This document shows, piece after piece, positions 50,845 through 58,074 of a DNA stretch of 64,000 nucleotides. A program made the position numbers and the translations under genes. The notes under the pieces are model-generated. The model worked only from the letters and a program-made list of their open reading frames with translations. It did not search any database and was not told the origin of the DNA. Where the stretch lies: assembly GCF_002999235.1 (NCBI RefSeq), contig NZ_CP027236.1, forward strand, positions 248,001 through 312,000. Reading direction: 5' to 3'. Position 1 is the first letter of the stretch, and every line of letters starts with the position of its first letter. Source of the DNA: Actinomyces sp. oral taxon 897 (GTDB taxonomy: Bacteria > Actinomycetota > Actinomycetes > Actinomycetales > Actinomycetaceae).

Positions 50845-52107
50845 CTAGAGCGAGTCCGCGGCCGCGCGGACCTGCCCCCTGACCGGCACCAGACGGGTGA
50901 GCTGGGTGACGTGCCGGGGCTCGAGCTCGGCCAGGCTGGCCACCCCCAGCAGCTTCATGGTGCGTACGATCTCCTCCGTGAGGATCTCAATGGCGCGGTC
51001 CACGCCCTGGCGCCCGCCGGCCATGAGCCCGTACAGGTAGGCCCGCCCAATGAGCGTGAAACTGGCACCCAGGGCCACGGCGGCCACAATGTCGGCGCCG
51101 TTCATAATGCCGGTGTCGATCATAATGGTGGCGTCCTTGCCGACCTCCCGGACCACCTCGGGCAGGAGCCGGAAGGGCACGGGGGCGCGGTCCAGCTGAC
51201 GCCCGCCGTGGTTGGACAGCAGCACGCCGTCGACCCCCAGGTCAATGAGGCGCTTGGTGTCGTGCAGGTTCTGCACGCCCTTGACAATGATCCTGCCCTT
51301 CCACATGTCGCGGATGACGGCCAGGTCGGCGTCGCTGATGGTGGGGTCCATGGCGCTGTCCAGGAGCTCGCCCACGGTCCCGCCGGTGCTCTTCAGGGAG
51401 GCGAACTCCAGCTTGGGGGTGGTCAGGAAGTCGAACCACCACCACGGGCGTGGGACGGCGTTGAGGACGGTGCCCAGGGTGATCTGGGGCGGGATGGAGA
51501 AGCCGTTGCGCCGGTCACGCAGGCGGGCCCCGGCCACCGGGGTGTCCACGGTGAACATGAGGGTGTCGAACCCGGCGGCGTCGGCGCGCCGGACCAGGTC
51601 GTAGGAGATCTCCCGCTGGCGCATGACGTAGAGCTGGAACCAGTTGCGCCCGTCCGGGTTGGCGGCGCGCACGTCCTCGATGGAGGTGGTGCCCAGGGTG
51701 GACAGGGTGAAGGGGATGCCCGCGGCGCCCGCGGCCCCGGCACCGGCCACCTCACCCTCGGTCTGCATGAGGCGGGTGAAGCCGGTGGGGGCGATGCCGA
51801 AGGGCAGGGCCGAGGTGCCGCCCAGGATCTGGCAGGACGTGTCCACGTCCAGGGCCGGGTGGAGGATGTCGGGGTGGAACTCGACGTCCCGGAAGGCCTG
51901 GCGTGCCCGGCGCAGTGAGACCTCGCCCTCGGCGGCGCCGTCGGTGTAGTCGAAGGCGGCCGCGGGTGTGCGGCGTCTGGCGATCTTGCGCAGGTCCCAG
52001 ATGGTCTGGGCGGCGGTGAGCCGACGACGACGGCCGTTGAGGTCCGGGGTCTTGAAGTGCAGGAGGTCAAAGATCTCGTACGGGTTGGGGAGCTGTCGCT
52101 GGACCAT
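50845..52107 (-). CDS. lldD: FMN-dependent L-lactate dehydrogenase
   Basis: 420 residues, alpha-hydroxyacid oxidase family, oxidising L-lactate to pyruvate and passing electrons to the respiratory chain. FMN-barrel landmarks: [45 protein letters not shown] with the flavin Lys, and catalytic His/Arg in [11 protein letters not shown] (about 292-302). ATG 52107 is preceded by GAGG with 7-bp spacing; the frame extends to 52248 without homology. Adjacent pckG suggests a lactate-to-gluconeogenesis link. Could be a related hydroxyacid oxidase, but length and motifs fit LldD best. Confidence 0.9.
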   Translation of the reverse strand: MVQRQLPNPYEIFDLLHFKTPDLNGRRRRLTAAQTIWDLRKIARRRTPAAAFDYTDGAAEGEVSLRRARQAFRDVEFHPDILHPALDVDTSCQILGGTSALPFGIAPTGFTRLMQTEGEVAGAGAAGAAGIPFTLSTLGTTSIEDVRAANPDGRNWFQLYVMRQREISYDLVRRADAAGFDTLMFTVDTPVAGARLRDRRNGFSIPPQITLGTVLNAVPRPWWWFDFLTTPKLEFASLKSTGGTVGELLDSAMDPTISDADLAVIRDMWKGRIIVKGVQNLHDTKRLIDLGVDGVLLSNHGGRQLDRAPVPFRLLPEVVREVGKDATIMIDTGIMNGADIVAAVALGASFTLIGRAYLYGLMAGGRQGVDRAIEILTEEIVRTMKLLGVASLAELEPRHVTQLTRLVPVRGQVRAAADSL

Positions 52108-52250
52108 TCGGAACCTCGTTGTCGAGTGGTGTGAGGGGCCTACCGGGTTAGGTGCGGCCGTGCTGCCGTGAGGGGCTGGTCCCCTCCCAGGGCCCGAGGG
52201 GCTCTGGTTGGCACCCATGACTGTAGGGAACCTCGGGGGCGAACGCAAGG

Positions 52251-52264
52251 TGAGGCTAGCCTTA
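52251..52264. promoter_or_regulatory. AGGCTAGCCT palindrome upstream of lldD
   Basis: TGAGGCTAGCCTTA contains a perfect 10-bp palindrome, 144 bp upstream of the lldD ATG. The same GGCTAGCCT core occurs in the iron box at 3744. It matches only about 11 of 19 positions of the full DtxR consensus, so assignment to iron control is tentative. Confidence 0.4.
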
Positions 52265-52446
52265 TGGACGCTCCCCGGTGCCGGTGGGTGGGTACTGGTT
52301 GGTGGGGTGTCGGTGGGTGGTGTGTCGGTGGGCCGACGCGCGCCCTCCGCCGGGCTCTGGCTGCCTCGGGCGTCTGTCGTGCGTGCGGTGGTGGGCCTGG
52401 GTGGTGCGTCCGGCGTCGGGAGTTCGGCGTCGTGCCTGAGTCTGAG

Positions 52447-52573
52447 GTGAACGCGCTTTCCTGGGGGTGAACGCGCTTTAGGGTAAGTGGACGCTACCTA
52501 AAGCGACGTTCACCTACCCGATAGCGCGTTTACCTCCTCGGGAGCGCGTTCATCTCCTCAAGAGTGCGTTCGT
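52447..52573. repeat. Phased dyad array, word GTGAACG (3 forward + 4 reverse)
   Basis: Forward GTGAACG at 52447 and 52467, GTGGACG at 52487; reverse CGTTCAC at 52507, CGTTTAC at 52527, CGTTCAT at 52547 and CGTTCGT at 52567. All steps are exactly 20 bp. It occupies the 628-bp gap between the pckG end and lldD start, beginning 163 bp beyond the pckG stop. A GGTGGTGCGTCCGGCGTCG lead-in (from about 52396) is shared with the 54.9 and 55.2 kb arrays. Confidence 0.95.
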
Positions 52574-52735
52574 CTGCGGGGAGGACAGGGATATGGTTGC
52601 TGGACCTTGGTGGTGTGTCCGTCGTCGTGCGTCCGTCTGGGGGGACGGCGAAGGGTGGTACTCCTTGCCGGCCCCCGCCCCTGCCCCTGCCGTGTCTAGC
52701 TGGCAGGGGCGGGGGCCGGGCTTCAGGGGCGGGGC

Positions 52736-54634
52736 CTACGCTCCTCGGGCGTCCTGGGCATTCTGGGCCTCCTGGGCGTCCAGCGCGGCGGCCACCCGTC
52801 GGTGCGCCTCCCAGATCTCCCCGGGCAGGCCCTTGAACTGGGACAGGTGCTCCTGACGCAGGCCCATCTCCTGGCGCCAGCGGGGCACGTCAATGGTCAG
52901 GAGGCGGTCGAGGTCCTCGTGGCTGCCCTCGAAGCCCTCCAGGTTGAGCTCCTCGACGCGCGGGACGACGCCCACCGGGGTCCGGCGTCCCGTGACCCGG
53001 CCCTCCTTGAGGTCCATGAGCCACAGCAGGGCGCGCAGGTTCTCCCCGTACCCGGGCCACAGGAAGCGGCCATCGTCGGGGTCACGCTGGAACCAGTTGA
53101 CGTGGGCGAAGATCGGCTTGTGCTCGGCGGCACCCAGCACGTCCAGCCAGTGGCGGGCGTAGGCGCCCTCGGGGAAGGACATAAAGGGGCGCATGGACAT
53201 GGGGTCGTAGCGCAGGCGCCCCTCGGTGCCCTCCGCGGCGAAGGTCGCTTCGGCACCCAGCGTCAGGCCGTCGTAGACACCCTCGGCCAGGTCCGTAATG
53301 GCGCGGATGAGCGGCTCACGGTCCCGGCAGCGCCCGCCGAAGATAATGGCGTCGATCGGCACACCCTCGCTGCGCTCGTAGTCCTCGGCGATATTGGGCA
53401 CCACGGACAGGCGGGCGGTAAAGCGCGAGTTCTTCTGCGACCACAGGTCCTCGTCGGCCCCCGAGCGCTGGTGGGCGACGGGGCGCTCGGAGACGAGCTC
53501 GTTCTTCCAGTCGCGCCAGCCGGTGACGTCGAGCGGGTAGTCGGGGGTCTTGCCCTCCCACCACAGGTCCTTGGTGCCCTCGTGGTAGGCGACGTTGACG
53601 AACAGGGTGCCGGTGCCCTCGGCAACCGCCCTCATGGCGTTGGGGTTGGACTCCCAGTTGGTGTCCTTGGCCACGCCGAAGGTGCCGTACTCGGGGTTCA
53701 TGCCGTAGACGCGCCCGTCCTCGCCCACGCGCAGCCAGACGATGTCGTCGCCGTAGAAGTCGACCTCGTAGCGCTCGCCCAGGGCGGCCGGGGGCAGCAT
53801 CATGGCCAGGTTCGTCTTGCCCGAGGCCGAGGGCATGCCCCCGCAGACGTGGTAGGTGCGGCCGGTGACCTTGTCCCGGATGCCGATGAGCATGAACTGC
53901 TCACCCATAAAGCGTCCCGAGGCCCAGCCGTCGTAGGAGCCCTGGCGCAGGCCGTGGGCGATCTTGCCCAGCAGGGCGTTGCCGCCGTAGGCGGAGCCGA
54001 AGTGCAGGATGGTGCGCTCGTCGGCGATGGTGGCGAACAGCCGGCGGTCCTCCTTAGTGCCCTGGCCCAGGGCGTCCAGGTCACCGGTGGCGTGGACAGC
54101 GCGCACGAAGAAGCCGGGGTCGTCCAGGTCATTGAGGTAGTCCACGCCCACGCGCGCCATGCGCAGCATCTGGAGGACCACGATGCGGTTGTCGGTGATC
54201 TCGACGCCGACGGCCCACCGAGAGAGGGGGGAGCCGGGAGGGGCCATGAGGTAGGGGACGACGTACATGGTCTTGCCGGCCATGGCGCCGCTCATGCGCT
54301 CGACCTGCTGGGTACGTACCTTGGTGGCGTCGCGCCAGTTGTTGTAGACGCCCCTATCGGCGGGGTCGTGGGTGGCCACGACCGTGCGCTCCTCGGAGCG
54401 GGCGGTGTCCTTGGGGTGGCTGTGGGCCAGGTAGCGGCCGTGGCCCGCCTCAATGAGCTCCCCGGCTGCCAGGGCCTGGGCGAGAAGACGCTCGTCGGCG
54501 TCGGCGTTAACGACCTCGACGTCCTGGGGGGTGAGGATCCGGGCCCACTCGGTGACGAACTCGCGGACGTAGGGGTTGCGCAGCCCGGCCTGGGCCAGGG
54601 CTGTCGGGGCGTCCATGGTCACGGCGCCTGTCAT
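52736..54634 (-). CDS. pckG: Phosphoenolpyruvate carboxykinase (GTP)
   Basis: Cytosolic enzyme interconverting oxaloacetate and PEP with GTP/GDP; 632 residues. P-loop MPSASGKTNLAMMLPPA (about 265-281), YEVDFYGDDIVWLR with metal-binding Asp, ENPEYGTF-type MNPEYGTFGVAKDTN, and the GTP-specific NWFQRDPDDGRFLWPGYGENLR are present. ATG 54634 has AAGGAG 7 bp upstream. A perfect 16-bp palindrome lies 97 bp upstream. Anaplerosis or gluconeogenesis from lactate fits its neighbour lldD. Confidence 0.96.
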   Translation of the reverse strand: MTGAVTMDAPTALAQAGLRNPYVREFVTEWARILTPQDVEVVNADADERLLAQALAAGELIEAGHGRYLAHSHPKDTARSEERTVVATHDPADRGVYNNWRDATKVRTQQVERMSGAMAGKTMYVVPYLMAPPGSPLSRWAVGVEITDNRIVVLQMLRMARVGVDYLNDLDDPGFFVRAVHATGDLDALGQGTKEDRRLFATIADERTILHFGSAYGGNALLGKIAHGLRQGSYDGWASGRFMGEQFMLIGIRDKVTGRTYHVCGGMPSASGKTNLAMMLPPAALGERYEVDFYGDDIVWLRVGEDGRVYGMNPEYGTFGVAKDTNWESNPNAMRAVAEGTGTLFVNVAYHEGTKDLWWEGKTPDYPLDVTGWRDWKNELVSERPVAHQRSGADEDLWSQKNSRFTARLSVVPNIAEDYERSEGVPIDAIIFGGRCRDREPLIRAITDLAEGVYDGLTLGAEATFAAEGTEGRLRYDPMSMRPFMSFPEGAYARHWLDVLGAAEHKPIFAHVNWFQRDPDDGRFLWPGYGENLRALLWLMDLKEGRVTGRRTPVGVVPRVEELNLEGFEGSHEDLDRLLTIDVPRWRQEMGLRQEHLSQFKGLPGEIWEAHRRVAAALDAQEAQNAQDARGA

Positions 54635-54731
54635 AGAGGGTCTCCTTATGTGCTGATGGTTGGGTGCCAGCCCGGGGCGGGCGCGGGGAGCGCTGGCCCG
54701 CCCCGGGGGCTGGCAACGAGCCTAGTCTAAA

Positions 54732-54747
54732 TTTCGGGTACCCGAAA
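54732..54747. promoter_or_regulatory. Perfect 16-bp palindrome upstream of pckG
   Basis: TTTCGGGTACCCGAAA is fully symmetric and lies 98 bp upstream of the pckG start next to an AT-rich CTAGTCTAAA stretch, probably the promoter. A dimeric regulator of carbon flux is the natural candidate; none is encoded nearby. Confidence 0.65.
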
Positions 54748-54789
54748 CTCTGTGGGGTGTCGTGGCGCCGTGTCGCAGGTAGGCGCGCT

Positions 54790-54843
54790 GGTCCTGGACG
54801 GGCTGACCTGGTCGTCCTGCGCCGCACCGCGCGCACCGTGTGA
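54790..54843 (+). pseudogene. Relic of a second GH13 gene 3' end
   Basis: GTCGTCCTGCGCCGCACC at 54811-54828 differs by one base from the end of the GH13 gene, and the frame ends in VVLRRTARTV with the same TGA inside CACCGTGTGAGG. The upstream gene body is gone. The match continues into a GT-rich lead-in and then a phased array, as downstream of the intact GH13 gene. Confidence 0.55.
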
Positions 54844-54905
54844 GGTCCAGGCGGGTGTGGGCGACGGGTCTGGGTGGTGCGTCCGGCGTCGGGTTTGGGT
54901 CTGAG

Positions 54906-55052
54906 GTGAACGTGCTCTCCTGGGGGTGAACGCTCTTTCTTGGGGGTGAAGGCGCTTTAGGGTAGGTGAACGCTACCTAGGGCAGCGTTCACCTGTCTGA
55001 AAGCGCGTTCATCCCCTTGGGAGCGCGTTCACCTGGTTGAGAGCGCGTTCGT
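54906..55052. repeat. Phased dyad array, word GTGAACG (4 forward + 4 reverse), copy 1
   Basis: Forward GTGAACG at 54906, 54926, 54946 (GTGAAGG) and 54966; reverse CGTTCAC at 54986, CGTTCAT at 55006, CGTTCAC at 55026 and CGTTCGT at 55046. Every step is exactly 20 bp. The 13-bp spacers mostly begin CGCTTT or CGCTCT when read from the word and then vary for about 6 bp. It lies within the 936-bp gap between pckG and the lipoprotein gene. Confidence 0.96.
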
Positions 55053-55156
55053 CTGCGGGACGGCGGATGCGAGTGGCGGGCCTGGGTGTGCTTGCTGCAC
55101 CCGTCACCTGCACTCGGGCTCTGGGTGGTGCGTCCGGCGTCGTGCCTGGGTCTGAG

Positions 55157-55303
55157 GTGAACGTGCCCTTCTGGGGGTGAACGCTCTTTCTTGGGGGTGA
55201 ACGCGCTTTAGGGTAGGTGAACGCTACCTAGGGCAGCGTTCACCTGTCTGAAAGCGCGTTCATCCCCTTGGGAGCGCGTTCACCTGGTTGAGAGCGCGTT
55301 CAC
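55157..55303. repeat. Phased dyad array, word GTGAACG (4 forward + 4 reverse), copy 2
   Basis: Forward GTGAACG at 55157, 55177, 55197 and 55217; reverse CGTTCAC at 55237, CGTTCAT at 55257, CGTTCAC at 55277 and 55297, all at 20-bp steps. With its lead-in (from about 55120) it is a near-identical tandem duplicate of copy 1, 251 bp downstream. The remaining gap to 55570 holds no recognisable gene. Confidence 0.96.
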
Positions 55304-55570
55304 CTGCGGGACGGCGGGAGAGCGGCTGCCGTACCTCGTGGGGGACAGCGAGGCACCCCCACTCGCGCAGGGTTTGAGGCCGGGCACTAGCACGGACCCG
55401 GCGACCAGGGGCGGCACCTCCGCTCGCGTGGGGCTTGCTTGTCGCGGGCGGCGAGCTTGGCGTCGTGGGGGACAACGAGGCACCCCCTGAGCTTGCCGGA
55501 CGGCGTAGTCCGGTGGCCTGGTTCTGCCTGGTCCCGGCCTCCCGAGCTTCTACCGGAACCTCCCGAGCTC

Positions 55571-56359
55571 CTACCGGAAGGTGTAGTCGCTGCTGTCCAG
55601 GGTCATCTGCCTGCCGTCGGGGGCGGTGCAGGTCAGGGTGCTGTTGCCGGCTGTGCAGGTGAAACCGTGCGCTGACAGGCTCTGGCCCTCAGGCAGCTCC
55701 TTGAAGGCGTACCAGTTGTCCTCGCAGTACTGGGAGCCCGGCTCGGCGCTGGTGCACAGCATGCCCAGGGAGACGTCGCCCCGGCACTCGCCGACGCTGT
55801 AGCCGCCGGACCACAGCGCGAACGCCGTACCAATGTGGGCGATGCCGTAGCAGTAGTGGCGGTCCTCCTGGTGGACGTCCAGCCGGGTGCCGACCTGGCA
55901 GCTGACCGCGGGGACCGTCTGGGTGGTGAAGTACTTGTCGGTGACGCCCTGGGGGCCGTCGACATCCGTCTGGCCGGCGGCGTCCCGCCCGGCCTGGGTG
56001 GGCTGGCTGACCTCCTGGGTGCCGATGTTGCACAGCATGTTGTTGTCCGCGGTGCGGAAGACGACGTCCCCTCCTGGCTGGGTGTAGGCCTGGACGTCCG
56101 CCAGCGGCCCTGAGGCGGTGGACGAGTCGGAGCTGGAAGGCAGGGGCGCGTTCGGTGAGAGGGCGGTCCCAGGGGCCTGGGTGGTGCCGGACGTGGCGTC
56201 AGGCGTGTCGGCGGTCTCAGTGGCGGCCTCAGTGGTGACGGTGGTGGCCGGGTCCGCCGAGGGGTCAGCCTCGGGGATCTCGTCACAGCCGGTCCCGGCC
56301 AGGGTCAGCAGGATGGCGGCGCCCAGCACCAGGGTGCGGGCACGGAACGAGTGGGACAT
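55571..56359 (-). CDS. Secreted lipoprotein of unknown function
   Basis: 262 residues. A signal peptide with lipobox LAGTGC (Cys 25) precedes a 60-residue Thr/Ser/Ala-rich linker. The folded domain of about 165 residues has eight cysteines, spaced as if forming disulfides (MLCNIGT, VSCQVG, HYCYG, GECRG, GMLCTS, QYCEDNW, GFTCTAG, LTCTAPDG). It ends with a beta-rich C-terminus. Similar Cys-rich lipoproteins occur in actinobacteria, but I cannot name a family. Likely a surface-exposed binding protein. Disulfide formation could depend on the DipZ/redox system. Confidence 0.75.
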   Translation of the reverse strand: MSHSFRARTLVLGAAILLTLAGTGCDEIPEADPSADPATTVTTEAATETADTPDATSGTTQAPGTALSPNAPLPSSSDSSTASGPLADVQAYTQPGGDVVFRTADNNMLCNIGTQEVSQPTQAGRDAAGQTDVDGPQGVTDKYFTTQTVPAVSCQVGTRLDVHQEDRHYCYGIAHIGTAFALWSGGYSVGECRGDVSLGMLCTSAEPGSQYCEDNWYAFKELPEGQSLSAHGFTCTAGNSTLTCTAPDGRQMTLDSSDYTFR

Positions 56360-56478
56360 GGGGTCTCCTCATGGTGGCAGTGGTGGAGTCGGAGAGGCGG
56401 ATCGCCCCGTGTACGCAGGCTGCGCAGTGCGGGGGCTTCCTTGGCTCGCAGTGGCAGGGGTGCCATCCAGTGTAAGGC

Positions 56479-57987
56479 TTAGGGGAACCTTTTACGGAAG
56501 ATACCGGAAGTAACCTGCTCGGACGCCGTGGTGGCCAGGACGGTCACGGCCACCATGACAGGCAGGTACCAGACCGGGCCCCGGACAATCTCCCACACGA
56601 AGACCGCCCCGAACAACGGCGCCCGCTGGGTCACGGACAGCACGACGGCGCCCCCGGCCAGCGCCAGCGCCGCCACGTCCACGTCCCACCCCACCAGGCG
56701 TGAGGCGATCCCCACTACCGCCCCCGCGCAGCCCCCCAGGGCGAAGGACGGTGCCAGCAGGCCGCCGGTGGCACCCGCCCCCAGGGTCAGACCGGTCAGC
56801 AGAGGCTTGAGGACCACCACCCCCAGCATGACCAGGACCGCGGAGGCGGTGACCGGGGCCACCAGGGCCGCGCCCAGGGCGTCACGGCCGTTGCCCGGCA
56901 GCAGGGGCAGAGCCAGGCTGGCCACCCCCGTGAGCAGGCCCGCGCCGCCGATACCCAGCGGCAGCCCCCACAGGTGTGCCGGGTGGTGGGCCGCGAACCG
57001 GGCCCACAGGGCGCGCGCCCCGACTCCCAGGGGGAGGGTGAGGGCCAGGAGGACGGGCAGGGCCAGGAACGTGGGCGCGGTAGCGGTCAGGACGGGCAGG
57101 GCCAGGGCCGCCCGGTTGCCGTCCACCACCCAGGTGGTCGCCGCGGCGAGCAGGCTCACCACCAGGCAGAGCGCCGTGGCACGCAGCCGCGGCCAGGTAG
57201 TGGGGCTGACGGCGCCACCGGGTGCGGTACCTGCGCCCGGGCCCGTGCCAGCCGACGAGCTGCGGCCGGCTCCGGGTGCGTCGGGCCCCGGCGTACCCGG
57301 AGCGGCAGGGTGCTCGGGGCCAGCGGGAGCGCTCGCGGCCCCCCGGGGCCGGTCGGTCCCCCGAGGCTGGGCGTCGGTCCCCTGGGACCGGGTGTCGGTC
57401 TCATGGGGCCGGTCAGTCCCCCGGGGCTGGGCGTGTCGGCGCGGTAGGAGACGCAGCGCCAGGACCACCTCCAGGGCGTAGACGGCCCCGCCCAGTGGCG
57501 CGTTGTACATGGCCGTCAGCCCCGCACCGGCGCTGGCGGCGACCAGGAGCTGGGCCTCACCGGACCCCAGGCCCAGCCAGGACGAGACCCGGGCTGCCAC
57601 GGCCCCCGCCATGAGGCGTGGCGCCCCCTCCCGGCCCACCGAGTTGCCGGCACCCACCGTGAGGACCTGGACGACGCCGTCGAGACAGGGGCGGACCAGG
57701 CCCATGCGTCGGGCCACACCCCCGCTGGGGTCGGCGAGTGCGGCCCGGACGGTGACCACGCCACCCGTGGCACGCTCCCACCACCAGAACAGGCCTGCAC
57801 CCAGGCCACCAGCCGCCGGGGCGAGGGCGGAGCGCCAGCCCGCCTGTGCCACGCGGTCAGGCAGGCTGGGGGCGTCCACCCCGTAGAAGACCAGCTCGAC
57901 GCCCTCCAGGAAGCGCGCCATGGCCAGGCCGATGAGCCCGGCGGCCAGAGCACACAGCAGGACAGCGGCAAGACAGCGGGCGGGCAT
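56479..57987 (-). CDS. ClC-family chloride channel/antiporter
   Basis: 502 residues, about ten to twelve membrane helices. The chloride-binding motifs are recognisable: GNSVGREGAPRLMAG (about 112-126, GREGP-like with Ala for Pro) and GGLLAPSFALGGCAGAVVG (about 408-426). An unusual hydrophilic insertion at about 179-262 contains tandem RGTD/PRGTDRP-type repeats and lies between two helices. No CBS domains. Family members are channels or Cl-/H+ exchangers; the gating-glutamate position reads Glu in GREGA, which is compatible with transport. Single gene. Confidence 0.88.
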   Translation of the reverse strand: MPARCLAAVLLCALAAGLIGLAMARFLEGVELVFYGVDAPSLPDRVAQAGWRSALAPAAGGLGAGLFWWWERATGGVVTVRAALADPSGGVARRMGLVRPCLDGVVQVLTVGAGNSVGREGAPRLMAGAVAARVSSWLGLGSGEAQLLVAASAGAGLTAMYNAPLGGAVYALEVVLALRLLPRRHAQPRGTDRPHETDTRSQGTDAQPRGTDRPRGAASAPAGPEHPAAPGTPGPDAPGAGRSSSAGTGPGAGTAPGGAVSPTTWPRLRATALCLVVSLLAAATTWVVDGNRAALALPVLTATAPTFLALPVLLALTLPLGVGARALWARFAAHHPAHLWGLPLGIGGAGLLTGVASLALPLLPGNGRDALGAALVAPVTASAVLVMLGVVVLKPLLTGLTLGAGATGGLLAPSFALGGCAGAVVGIASRLVGWDVDVAALALAGGAVVLSVTQRAPLFGAVFVWEIVRGPVWYLPVMVAVTVLATTASEQVTSGIFRKRFP

Positions 57988-58074
57988 GACCCCACCCTAC
58001 CCAGCCCCGGTAAGCCGTGCGTCGGCGGACAGGACCCACCTTGCGCAGGCCGACGTGCCCCGGGGCAGGGTGCG

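Noticed and set aside
54906..55303. CRISPR array
   Set aside because: The repeated word is 7-14 bp with only about 6 variable bp per 20-bp unit, units invert halfway, and no cas genes are present. This does not meet CRISPR geometry.
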